A DNA stretch of 37,107 nt from Tissierellia bacterium. GTDB lineage: Bacteria > Bacillota > Clostridia > Tissierellales > Peptoniphilaceae. Both the position numbers and the translations under genes were made by a program. The first letter of the stretch is position 1. Each line of letters begins with the position of its first letter. The stretch spans positions 33,957 to 71,063 of the forward strand of contig JAUNVF010000004.1 in the NCBI GenBank assembly GCA_030537815.1, given 5' to 3'. Below are positions 17,033 to 24,665 of the stretch, piece by piece. The notes under the pieces are model-generated. The model was not told the origin of the DNA. It saw nothing but the letters and a program-made list of their open reading frames with translations, and did no database searches.

Positions 17033-17551
17033 ATTATTCCACCTCCTCTGCAAACGATTGTCTATTAATCTAATTATATCATAAAAAATATTTAAGTAAA
17101 TTTATATTAATTATATTAAATTATAGGATTTAGGTTAATTGATCAAATATAAAAGAATAATAGCGATTCTGCTTTAATCAGCCTTATTTTAAGAGAGGAT
17201 TCACTTATTTTAGGGAATGATTAGCATTTTTTACATTCATGATAATTAGCGGATAAGATCTTCAAGATATCTTGATATTATATATTTAAAGACTTGACAA
17301 GATTTTGGCTAAAAATGACAAAATGAATTTTGAATTTTTGTTGAAGGCATTTCTTGCATGATAAATCATGTGCTATTAAAGATAATAGAATTCGAGATGA
17401 TAAAATCATCTCATGATTTGATTCTCGAGTCAAAAAGAAATTCAGGACGATTAAGATATGCCATATGACTTTCCGATACGGAAAAAAGATTTTTTGATAA
17501 AAAAATCATATCAATATCGCAATATCGTCGATTTAAAAATATAATATTTGC
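17033..17551. other. Gene-free AT-rich region with small hairpins
   Basis: About 520 bases without a supportable gene. It holds a perfect hairpin GAGATGAT-AAA-ATCATCTC (17394-17412) and an A/T hairpin GATTTTTT/AAAAAATC (17488-17507). The latter could be a second leftward terminator behind the MATE gene. Leftward frames here contain several stops and no family I recognise. Confidence 0.4.
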
Positions 17552-17588
17552 TATAAAAAGAGATGAGCCATTTTCTGAACTCATCTCT
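17552..17588 (-). terminator. Rho-independent terminator of the tyrS-MATE operon
   Basis: On the minus strand AGAGATGAG and CTCATCTCT (plus positions 17559-17567 and 17580-17588) form a nine-base-pair stem followed by TTTTTAT. The stem starts at the stop codon of the MATE gene. Confidence 0.8.
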
Positions 17589-18970
17589 TATACCATTTCT
17601 AAATCCTTTTGATCCTTGGTCAATATTCCCGATTTTAAGAGGAAATATGTCGTCAATAAAGTAGCCAAGAAATCTGAAACGGGAAATGACATCCATATCC
17701 CCGTCAATCCGAATATCTTTGGTAATAAAATAAGTACCGGCAATAAAAAAATCATCTGTCTCGACATTGTCAAGATGAAGCCGATCTTTGGCTGGCCGAG
17801 AGCCAAGAAATGATTGCCGGCGACTATGGAATAGCCGATTATCGGAAGGCATAATGCGTATATCCTAAGTCCGGGGATCGCTATATCCTTTATAATCGCA
17901 AAATCGTCAGGTCTGCTGACGAAAATTTTAATCAATACCTCGGGGAAAATCATCGCTATAAGCCAGCAGATGCTCGTGTAGACGACGGCTGAAATCATCG
18001 CCAATTTAAGCGCTGTTTGAACCCTCTTCATCTTTTTGGCTCCGTAATTAAAACCGAGTATGGGCTGTAAACCTTGGGTTAGTCCGACCACGGGCAGGAA
18101 TCCCAATGTGAATATACTGTAGATTACAGACATACTTGAAGTTGCGACATCGCCTCCATAGCTCTGCAAGAGATTATTTAATGCTATATTGACAATGCTC
18201 GATGCCACCTGCATTGAAAAGGGAGTAATCCCTAGAGAAAATATCTCTTTTATTATTTTTGTACTTAAATTCAATGTGGATTTCTTTAATTTCAGCATAG
18301 ATTTTTTGCCGAGAAAATAAGTTAAAACCCATATAGCGGAAAAAAGCTGTCCTATGACCGTCGCCAATGCGGCTCCTTTTGTTCCGAAATTGAGTTTGAA
18401 TATGAAAATATAATCGAGGATTATATTTGTGACGGCACCAATCATCATAGTCTTCATAGCTATGCTGGGATTGCCTTCTCCCCTTATAAAATTATTGAGT
18501 GCAAATCCCGTAATATTAAAAATCGTGCCGTAGATGACGATCTGTCCATAATCTCTAGCATATGGCAGGATGGTATCGGAAGCTCCAAACATAATCAGAA
18601 GTCTATTTAAATTTAAACCGAATATCAATGTCAGTATCAAACTTATGGACACGCATAATGTAAATGCATTTCCCAATATCTTTTCCGATTCTTCTTTTTT
18701 ACCCTGACCAAATCTTATAGATGCAAGTGAATTTCCTCCGATTCCTATTATCATTCCAAATCCGAGTATTATCATCTGTATCGGAAATGTCAGAAAGACT
18801 CCTCCGATAGCTAATTGATTGACACCGGCGCCAAGAAAAATCCTGTCGACTATATTATATAGAGCATTTATTACCATGCCTACTATTGCAGGCATGGAGA
18901 ATTTGAAAAGCAACTCGGGGATTGGCTTTTCCCCGAGCAGCTTAGATCTCGATTGAGATATATCAGTCAT
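17588..18970 (-). CDS. MATE-family multidrug/cation exporter
   Basis: A 460-residue membrane protein with about twelve helices in two similar halves. It opens with the typical cytoplasmic lead-in and PAIVGMVINALYNIVDRIFLGAGVN. GQGKKEESEKILGNA follows the second helix, and the second half contains GLTQGLQPILGFNYGAKKMKRV. These mark the NorM/DinF-like MATE exporters that use sodium or proton gradients to expel drugs or metabolites. It begins 27 bases after tyrS, with its own AGGTGATT ribosome site and no promoter visible between, so it should be read from the tyrS T-box transcript. Its substrate is unknown. Confidence 0.9.
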   Translation of the reverse strand: MTDISQSRSKLLGEKPIPELLFKFSMPAIVGMVINALYNIVDRIFLGAGVNQLAIGGVFLTFPIQMIILGFGMIIGIGGNSLASIRFGQGKKEESEKILGNAFTLCVSISLILTLIFGLNLNRLLIMFGASDTILPYARDYGQIVIYGTIFNITGFALNNFIRGEGNPSIAMKTMMIGAVTNIILDYIFIFKLNFGTKGAALATVIGQLFSAIWVLTYFLGKKSMLKLKKSTLNLSTKIIKEIFSLGITPFSMQVASSIVNIALNNLLQSYGGDVATSSMSVIYSIFTLGFLPVVGLTQGLQPILGFNYGAKKMKRVQTALKLAMISAVVYTSICWLIAMIFPEVLIKIFVSRPDDFAIIKDIAIPGLRIYALCLPIIGYSIVAGNHFLALGQPKIGFILTMSRQMIFLLPVLILLPKIFGLTGIWMSFPVSDFLATLLTTYFLLKSGILTKDQKDLEMV

Positions 18971-18997
18971 TTAATCACCTATAAGATTCAAGAATTA

Positions 18998-20233
18998 TTA
19001 TTTTACAATTACTCTGTGAAATACCTTTTTACCTTTTTTGACGATCAACTCATCATCTTTGAAGTCATCGCTGCCTACGATTAGCGATATATCATTTACC
19101 TTTTCGCCATTTAAGCTGACTCCACCTTGAGAGATAAGCCTTCTCGCCTCACCATTTGACTTTGTCAGCTCTAGCTTTGTAAGCAAATCCAGTATTCCGA
19201 TTCCGCTTTCGAATATAGCTGAATCCAATTCCGATGTAGGAAGAGATTCGCTGCTTTTACCCGATTCAAATAGAGATTTTGAAGCTTTAAGCGCCTCTCC
19301 AGCCTTTTCTTCTCCATGAATTATCTTAGTCACTTCATATGCCAGTATTTCCTTAGCATGATTTATCTTTTCGCCTTCGAGTCTTCCCAATCTCTTACAT
19401 TCTTCTGTCGGGAGGAATGTAAGTATCAATAGGAATTTTTCGACATCTCTATCGTCGACATTTCTTATATATTGGAATAAATCATATGGCGGGGTCTTAT
19501 TCTCATCTAGCCAAATAGCGCCTTTTTGCGACTTACCCATCTTCTTTCCATCTGCCGTAGTCAGCAGTTTAAATGTCATGGCATAGACTTTATCATTTTC
19601 AAGTTTTCTAACAAGATCATATCCGCCGAGTATATTAGACCATTGATCTGAGCCGCCCATTTGTAGCTTGCAGCCGTATTTTCTGTAAAGCACTAGAAAG
19701 TCATATGATTGCATCAGCATATAGCTGAATTCAAAGAAAGTCAAGCCGTCTTTCAGCCTGTTCTTATAAGAGTCGAGAGCCAGCATAGAATTGACATTAA
19801 AATGAGTTCCGATCTCCCTCATAAAAGGTAGGAATTTTAAATCTAAAAGCCAATTTGCATTATTATCTATGATAGCCTTGTCATCTGAAAAGTCTAGAAA
19901 TCTCTTGAATTGATTAAAGAAACATTCAGCATTATGGTCGATAGTCTCCTTAGTCATCATGGATCTCATATCAGTTCTCCCCGAGGGATCTCCTATCATA
20001 GTAGTGCCTCCTCCGAGCAATGCAATCGGTCTATGACCATGTCTTTGCATTCGCATCATGACCATTATCTGAATGAAATGGCCTATCGTAAGAGAATCCG
20101 CCGTAGCATCAAATCCTATATAGAAAGTAACTCTTTCTTTTTCAAATAACTCTCTGAGTTCATCTTCAAAAGTAGCCTGCTCAAAATAGCCTCTCTCTTT
20201 TAACTCGTCAATAATATTCATCTTATTATCCAT
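18998..20233 (-). CDS. tyrS: Tyrosyl-tRNA synthetase
   Basis: A 411-residue class I synthetase. The start YIGFDATADSLTIGHF holds the HIGH-type motif, here with Thr at the first position, a variant I recall from other clostridial TyrRS. GDPSGRTDMR, the tyrosine-pocket MQSYDFLVLYRKYGCKLQMGGSDQW and the KMSKS-type loop GKKMGKSQKGA follow. The last 65 residues or so form an S4 RNA-binding domain (SNGEARRLISQGGVSLNG). The start ATG follows GGAGGAA. A T-box leader responding to uncharged tRNA-Tyr precedes it. A MATE gene follows in the same transcript. Confidence 0.96.
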   Translation of the reverse strand: MDNKMNIIDELKERGYFEQATFEDELRELFEKERVTFYIGFDATADSLTIGHFIQIMVMMRMQRHGHRPIALLGGGTTMIGDPSGRTDMRSMMTKETIDHNAECFFNQFKRFLDFSDDKAIIDNNANWLLDLKFLPFMREIGTHFNVNSMLALDSYKNRLKDGLTFFEFSYMLMQSYDFLVLYRKYGCKLQMGGSDQWSNILGGYDLVRKLENDKVYAMTFKLLTTADGKKMGKSQKGAIWLDENKTPPYDLFQYIRNVDDRDVEKFLLILTFLPTEECKRLGRLEGEKINHAKEILAYEVTKIIHGEEKAGEALKASKSLFESGKSSESLPTSELDSAIFESGIGILDLLTKLELTKSNGEARRLISQGGVSLNGEKVNDISLIVGSDDFKDDELIVKKGKKVFHRVIVK

Positions 20234-20250
20234 TATATTCCTCCAATTAA

Positions 20251-20396
20251 AATAAAAAAGCCTACAACCTGAAAGGACGACAATGTCGTGGTACCACCTT
20301 TCTTTGCGTACGCCTCATGCAGCTAGTCGCTGCTCACTTGAAACTCCGATATTGTAATTCCCCTGAGGTACTGTATCATCACGGTTTCTATCAATT
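20251..20396 (-). promoter_or_regulatory. T-box riboswitch leader of tyrS with short Stem I
   Basis: On the minus strand the T-box sequence AAGGTGGTACCACG lies at 20300-20287. A terminator can form from CCACGAC (20291-20285) and GTTGTAGG (20268-20261), followed by a run of six T. Stem I is closed by GAAAC (20388-20384) and GTTTC (20344-20340), with a UAC tyrosine specifier codon at 20356-20354. A GCAGC/GCTGC hairpin, likely Stem III, follows. Stem I spans only 49 nucleotides, about half the usual length, leaving no room for the distal loops that bind the tRNA elbow. The promoter position shows that no upstream part is missed. Confidence 0.88.
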
Positions 20397-20402
20397 GACT
20401 TT

Positions 20403-20431
20403 ATTTTACATAATATAAATTTTAATGTCAA
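20403..20431 (-). promoter_or_regulatory. tyrS promoter
   Basis: On the minus strand, TTGACA (20431-20426), a 17-base spacer and TAAAAT (20408-20403). Transcription would start near 20396, a few bases before Stem I of the T-box. Confidence 0.75.
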
Positions 20432-20442
20432 GGAAAAATGAT

Positions 20443-20470
20443 TTGATTTATTTTTATTCCGATATATACT
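20443..20470 (+). promoter_or_regulatory. Promoter of the solute-binding lipoprotein gene
   Basis: TTGATT (20443-20448), a 16-base spacer and TATACT (20465-20470), 30 bases before the start codon. It is arranged back to back with the tyrS promoter. Confidence 0.5.
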
Positions 20471-20500
20471 AGTAGATGAATGATGGTAAATGGAGGGAGT

Positions 20501-21817
20501 ATGAAGAAGAGTTTTTTAATTTCATCTGCATTGGCGATTTTGATGATATTGACATCATGTGCACAGAAATCTGAAAATCGAAATGACGATAATCCTAAAA
20601 AAGCATTGGAAGTCAGAGGAGTGAAAGCTGAGATAAGCGTTCAGGTTGAAAAAGAGTGGAGAAAATACTATGAAGATGCGATAGAGAGGGTATTAAAAGA
20701 CAATCCCAAGTCAAAGATAAATATAATAGAGGTAGATTCATTCGATCATCTCGATATAATCGACAAGGTCGACTCATCTAATCTTGGAATTGCCGACCTT
20801 TTTGCATTTCCGACCGATAGACTTTATTCGCTATATGAAAGGCATTTATTGGCGGATATAGATTCAAAAGCCATAGCCGAGAAAATAGGCGGTTGGGATG
20901 ATTTTGACGGGGGAATAGGCGGGAGCTTTAAGATAAAAAATCGATATTTTGCATTTCCCTATAATATCGAAACCATGATAATCTATATAAATAAAAATAA
21001 TGCTGAAAATGCCGGCATAGATTTAAATAATATAGAAATATGCGATATGGATCCGGGTCAGATTTTGATTCCGATATACGATTCATGGTATGGAACTGCG
21101 TTGACAAATGCATCGGATATTAAATTGATGGAAAGAGTAGGCGATAAATTTAAAAGCGATATGGAATCGCCATGGATTGAACTATCTCAAGAAAAAAGAG
21201 ATGGAATGACGGCTATTTACGATTATTGGAGAGATAATTTTAAAGAAAATCCGTCCATATTTGACCCTCAAATGGGTTTTGAATACATGGATTCCGAATT
21301 ATCAAATGGGAAAAAGGGAATATTGCTCATCGCTATGCCTTATGAGGATATATTTGAAAAATCGGCAGATAAAGTAGAAATTTTTCCATTAAATCAATTA
21401 AAAATTTCTGGAAAGCCGCTTCTTCATTGGAAAGGTGGTTGGGGACTCGGGATAAATTCAAGAATACAGGAAGATGAGGCCAAGATCGCTCTGGCACATG
21501 ACTTGATATCCGAGATAGTAAGTCCCGAATATGCCGTAGAATTATTTAAATCGAGTGGAAAGATTTTGGAAAATGCTGACCCTGCGATATATGAAAAATC
21601 GGATTTAAATGAAATCGATAAAAAGATAATATCGACGACTATAAAATCATATAAAAATTCTGCAGAACTTCCCGTATACAAGGAATGGTTAAATGTTTGG
21701 AAAGCTTGGGAAGATGGGATATTGGCTTGGAATCTGTCGCAGCCGGACAGTCCGGAAGAGGCATATGAAGAGATGAGAGCATCTTTTGAATCCGTATTGG
21801 AAAAAATAAATAAATAA
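20501..21817 (+). CDS. Orphan family-1 (MalE-like) extracellular solute-binding lipoprotein
   Basis: A 438-residue lipoprotein. I start it at the ATG at 20501 after TGGAGGGAG, giving a basic N-terminus (MKKSF), a hydrophobic core and a lipobox (LTSC). The mature part has the two-lobe layout of carbohydrate/oligopeptide-binding proteins. LFAFPTDRLYSLYERHLLADI matches the early lobe, AFPYNIETMIIYINKN is the classic hinge-side motif (AxPxxxxxxxLxYN-like), and HWKGGWGLGINSRI fits the late GGxxxGI segment. No ABC permease or ATPase genes are adjacent, so its transporter must be elsewhere or it acts as a sensor. Ligand unknown; a terminator follows immediately. Confidence 0.82.
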   Translation: MKKSFLISSALAILMILTSCAQKSENRNDDNPKKALEVRGVKAEISVQVEKEWRKYYEDAIERVLKDNPKSKINIIEVDSFDHLDIIDKVDSSNLGIADLFAFPTDRLYSLYERHLLADIDSKAIAEKIGGWDDFDGGIGGSFKIKNRYFAFPYNIETMIIYINKNNAENAGIDLNNIEICDMDPGQILIPIYDSWYGTALTNASDIKLMERVGDKFKSDMESPWIELSQEKRDGMTAIYDYWRDNFKENPSIFDPQMGFEYMDSELSNGKKGILLIAMPYEDIFEKSADKVEIFPLNQLKISGKPLLHWKGGWGLGINSRIQEDEAKIALAHDLISEIVSPEYAVELFKSSGKILENADPAIYEKSDLNEIDKKIISTTIKSYKNSAELPVYKEWLNVWKAWEDGILAWNLSQPDSPEEAYEEMRASFESVLEKINK

Positions 21818-21820
21818 AAA

Positions 21821-21870
21821 AAATGAGAATTCGACTTCCAATTATTATTGAAATCGAATTCTCATTTTAT
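21821..21870 (+). terminator. Bidirectional rho-independent terminator
   Basis: ATGAGAATTCGA (21823-21834) pairs perfectly with TCGAATTCTCAT (21854-21865), followed by TTTATCTTT. The A run before the stem gives a T tract on the other strand, so it may stop transcription both ways. Confidence 0.8.
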
Positions 21871-21880
21871 CTTTGAGATA

Positions 21881-22285
21881 CTACACAGATATTGATTTTT
21901 TGGCTCTATCACTCTTTGGATCATCCTTTCTCAGTATAAGCTTTGTCCATTGTATTTAATCTATCTTCAATTAAAGGCGACTACTATGTCGGGATTTCTA
22001 TTACAGATATCCTTTCAGCAACAGTCTATGTCGAAAGATTATGGACTTATTTAAGCTAAACTCTTTGCTTAATTTTAATTTAAAATAAATCTCGGTAAAA
22101 ATTAAATCTTTAATTGAAAATCCATCTCTTAAATAGATTTTCAAAATCTTGATTTTATCATCAACTAATCCTATATTTAAGTCTTCGGGACTAGAATCTT
22201 ATAAAATCCTCAGTGTAGTTTCTACAAAGATTCCGGATTTGTCTTCCGGTATTATATATCTACCCTCTAAAACGAATTCTAAACA
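21881..22285 (-). pseudogene. Decayed reading frame, family not recognised
   Basis: On the minus strand from 22285 the frame reads CLEFVLEGRYIIPEDKSGIF, then VETTLRIL, a TAA at 22201-22199, and continues in the same frame with DSSPEDLNIGLVDDKIKIL, KIYLRDGFSIKDLIF and so on to 22001. After a frame change a further fragment (IQWTKLILRKDDPKSDRAKK) runs to 21881. The residue mix and periodicity look like protein rather than random AT-rich sequence, but there is no start codon with a ribosome site, and stops interrupt it. It is probably a relic of a protein of about 130 residues. I cannot name it. Confidence 0.35.
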
Positions 22286-22472
22286 TTAAAAAGAAATAAA
22301 ATTTTATTTAAATTTTTATTAATGGAGTAGTTAGAAAATCTATAAAAGGGTATCATATAGAGTAGTAGTAAAGATTATAAATTCTTAATAAATATTCTAA
22401 TTAAATTGATTCCAAATACAGAATATCTTATAGGAGTTATTCTAAATATCTTAAGTGTTTAGCTTAATTATA
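22286..22472. other. Intergenic sequence upstream of the solo arsR gene
   Basis: AT-rich sequence with no supportable gene. A loose inverted repeat, ATATTCT (22392-22398) and AGAATAT (22420-22426), could be a protein site but is weak. Confidence 0.3.
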
Positions 22473-22501
22473 TTGACAAATAAATCAAATTAATTTAGGA
22501 T
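22473..22501 (+). promoter_or_regulatory. Promoter of the solo ArsR-type regulator
   Basis: TTGACA (22473-22478), a 17-base spacer and TAGGAT (22496-22501), 24 bases before the start codon. The start codon has a CGGAGG ribosome site. Confidence 0.55.
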
Positions 22502-22525
22502 AGAATAAAGAACGGAGGTTTTTAA

Positions 22526-22819
22526 ATGCAAGATACTATTCAAATCGAGATGGAGATGCTCGAAAAGCAAGCGGAATGGCTGAAAGCGCTCGCCCATACT
22601 GTCAGACTATGCATAGCCAGAGGATTAGTTGGAGTAGGCAGCTGCAATGTAAACAAGATGAAAGATTGTTTGGGTCTTCCTCAATCTACTGTTTCACAGC
22701 ATCTGCAAGTTTTGAGATATGCAGGAATAGTAAAGGGCGAAAAAGACGGCACAGTTGTGAATTATATGATTGCCGATGATCGCGTAAAAGAATTGATAAA
22801 GATACTTGATAGTAAGTAA
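22526..22819 (+). CDS. ArsR-family transcriptional regulator (solo)
   Basis: A 97-residue winged-helix protein. WLKALAHTVRLCIARGL is helix 1-2, and CLGLPQSTVSQHLQVLRYAGIV is the recognition region. KGEKDGTVVNYMI is the wing. Cysteines lie at CIARG, GSCNV and KDCLG. They are not in the CVC arrangement of the CadC type, and the last helix lacks the D-x-H/H-x-x-E zinc site seen in the other ArsR of this window. It may sense thiol or redox state or a different metal; this is inference. No target gene is adjacent: downstream genes converge on it across a hairpin terminator. Confidence 0.85.
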   Translation: MQDTIQIEMEMLEKQAEWLKALAHTVRLCIARGLVGVGSCNVNKMKDCLGLPQSTVSQHLQVLRYAGIVKGEKDGTVVNYMIADDRVKELIKILDSK

Positions 22820-22825
22820 AAGAAT

Positions 22826-22877
22826 ACTGCCTTCACGTATACATTCAAATTAAATTGAGTGCGGACGTGGAGGCAGT
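22826..22877. terminator. Hairpin terminator between convergent arsR and response-regulator genes
   Basis: ACTGCCTTCACGT (22826-22838) pairs with ACGTGGAGGCAGT (22865-22877) with one wobble. The loop is long. The minus-strand side is followed by ATTCTTTT and the plus side by CTCCTTTAT, so it can serve both genes. Confidence 0.6.
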
Positions 22878-22888
22878 CTCCTTTATAA

Positions 22889-23491
22889 CTATTTATTTTT
22901 CAGATAGTATATCGCCATCTGCGTTCTATCCCTAAGTTCCAGTTTTTCCAATATCGTTGATATATAATTTCTAACAGTTCCTTCGCTCAAATAAAGCTCC
23001 TCTGAGATTTCCTTATTATTATAGCCTTCAGCCACTAATTTAAGTATCGAGATTTCCCTGTCAGTCAGTGGAAATTCTGATTTATTTTTTTCTCTATATC
23101 CTATTTCAGAAATTATATCAGAATCGAATACCATATTTCCATTTATAACCGCTTTAATTGAAGGCACTATCGCCGAGAAATTGTCTTTTAAAATATAACC
23201 TTTCGCACCTAAACTCAAAGCCGTATTTATATATTCCTCGTCTTTAAATGTAGTCAGGAGCAGAATACTAGCCTTTGGAAAAAACTCGAGTATTTCTCTT
23301 GTAGCATCTATCCCGCTCATATTCTCCATTCTTATATCCATGAGAACGAGGTCCGGATGATGCTTTTTGTATAGTTCAAGAGCTTCAGATCCGTCTCGAC
23401 CCTTGCCAACAACTTTTATATTCTCGCTCTCAACTATGGTCGTGAGAGAATTCAATACAACTGCATCATCGTCTATTATCAGTATTTTCAT
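22889..23491 (-). CDS. NarL/LuxR-type response regulator
   Basis: A 200-residue response regulator. The receiver domain has the acidic pocket IIDDDAVV, phosphoacceptor Asp in LVLMDIRMEN (about residue 52), Thr in LLLTTF and Lys in YILKDN. The C-terminal LuxR-type helix-turn-helix starts at LTDREISILKLVAEGYNNKEIS and ends with SEGTVRNYISTILEKLELRDRTQ. It overlaps the histidine kinase gene by 26 bases. The divergent exporter genes are the obvious targets. Confidence 0.92.
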   Translation of the reverse strand: MKILIIDDDAVVLNSLTTIVESENIKVVGKGRDGSEALELYKKHHPDLVLMDIRMENMSGIDATREILEFFPKASILLLTTFKDEEYINTALSLGAKGYILKDNFSAIVPSIKAVINGNMVFDSDIISEIGYREKNKSEFPLTDREISILKLVAEGYNNKEISEELYLSEGTVRNYISTILEKLELRDRTQMAIYYLKNK

Positions 23492-24539
23492 TTCTATCCT
23501 TTCTCAAAATCAAATAAATTCTGAATCCATCTTTATAACTAATATCGGAATTTCCCGAATACTTTTCTTCGATTTCCCTAATTCCATTAAGTCCTATTCC
23601 CTTTTGAAGGCCGTCAATATCTATGAATTTGCTACCATTGTCCCTTATTAGAACGGATACAAAATTCCTCTGCTCTATTATCTTAATCGTCATCTCGTCT
23701 GAGTCTGAATGTCTTATAGTATTTGTAATGCATTCTTTTACTAATGAGATGAGGTCCAATTTAAAATTAAAATCTATCTTATCGCAGCCCTTGACTAATA
23801 GGTCGATATTCAAATTACAGTTTTCAGCTATCTCTCTTAAACTCGATTCGAGTGATATAGAATCCGTCTTTAATTCGTGTAAAGTCGATCTGATTTCATG
23901 CATACCTTTTTTTAGATTTTCTTGGATACTCTCTATATTTTTCCTTATATTTTCATCGGCTATCATAGTTTTAAGGGCTTCCGCCTGTAATATGGTACCG
24001 CTTATTGTATGACCGATAGAGTCGTGAAGCCTCCTTGAAATTCGATTTCTCTCCTCCAATAATGCAAGCTTTTCGTCTTTTTTAAAATCTTCAATCATAT
24101 CGATCTTTTCTTTTTTTAAGATAATATTTTCCTCAGTCATATCATCTCTCAATTTGTATAAGCTGAATTCCAAATCATTTATCGCCATAGTCTTAATGGA
24201 GAGATAAATTGAAAATAGACTGAGAAAAAGAATATTTTTTTCCGGATTGAATATCAAAGCCGAAAATATAATAATTAAAAATTTGTTTTGCCTCATATCC
24301 TTCATAGCATTGTATATAAGAAGAGGTGATAAGGCGACAAATTCAGGATTTCTATAAGACAAAAATAAATAAAATAACACTATAATATCCTTGAATATAT
24401 CATTTTCTATGATTATATAGATGCAATTTATTATTATCGCTATTAAGAAATACAAAATCAGATTTTCAGAAATCGATGAAAACCCGGAAATTATGGCGGA
24501 TATAAATAAGATGATGAAATTATCTAATATTAAAAACAT
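23466..24539 (-). CDS. NarL-type sensor histidine kinase
   Basis: A 357-residue kinase. About five closely packed N-terminal membrane helices (to about residue 125) have almost no extracellular loop, suggesting sensing within the membrane. A coiled coil follows, then the HisKA_3 box ERNRISRRLHDSIGHTISG carrying the phospho-His. The C-terminal ATPase domain has the N box VKECITNTIRHS and G-box GIGLNGIREI. I start it at the ATG at 24539, five bases after GGAGGG; the ATG four codons upstream overlaps that ribosome site. Intramembrane-sensing kinases of this layout commonly control ABC exporters against membrane-active antibiotics. It matches LnrJ/YfiJ in position and type. Confidence 0.9.
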   Translation of the reverse strand: MFLILDNFIILFISAIISGFSSISENLILYFLIAIIINCIYIIIENDIFKDIIVLFYLFLSYRNPEFVALSPLLIYNAMKDMRQNKFLIIIFSALIFNPEKNILFLSLFSIYLSIKTMAINDLEFSLYKLRDDMTEENIILKKEKIDMIEDFKKDEKLALLEERNRISRRLHDSIGHTISGTILQAEALKTMIADENIRKNIESIQENLKKGMHEIRSTLHELKTDSISLESSLREIAENCNLNIDLLVKGCDKIDFNFKLDLISLVKECITNTIRHSDSDEMTIKIIEQRNFVSVLIRDNGSKFIDIDGLQKGIGLNGIREIEEKYSGNSDISYKDGFRIYLILRKDRNENTDNRR

Positions 24540-24555
24540 AGAGCCCTCCATCTAT

Positions 24556-24636
24556 ATTATACAATAAATATGACATATGTCATGCCAATTATGATAATAT
24601 ACACTGTCTATTCCGCATATTTAGATATATTATAAT
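24556..24636. promoter_or_regulatory. Divergent promoter region with 14-base palindrome
   Basis: Leftward promoter for the kinase: ATGACA (24583-24578), 16 bases, TATAAT (24561-24556). A perfect palindrome ATGACATATGTCAT (24570-24583) covers that -35. Rightward, a TATAAT at 24631-24636 precedes the exporter genes without a good -35, as expected for an activator-dependent promoter. The palindrome is a candidate site for the response regulator. Confidence 0.5.
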
Positions 24637-24665
24637 TATAAGAAAAGAAATACGGAGGTGTGGCA

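Noticed and set aside
16854-17084. Rightward frame of 76 codons opposite the small membrane-protein gene
   Set aside because: It has no ribosome site and is the antisense of the leftward frame, which has AGGAGGTGG and three clear membrane helices.
17394-17412. Perfect hairpin GAGATGAT/ATCATCTC as a terminator
   Set aside because: No T tract on either side and no gene ending nearby; kept only as a note in the gap description.
17290-17463. Leftward frame with in-frame TGA codons that might be another selenoprotein
   Set aside because: No redox motif next to the TGAs, no convincing hairpin, no recognisable family, and a TAG soon after.
17033-17551. CRISPR repeats, insertion-sequence ends or tRNA genes in the larger gaps
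   Set aside because: I found no spaced direct repeats, no transposase-like frame with terminal inverted repeats and no cloverleaf with a CCA end here or in the other gaps.
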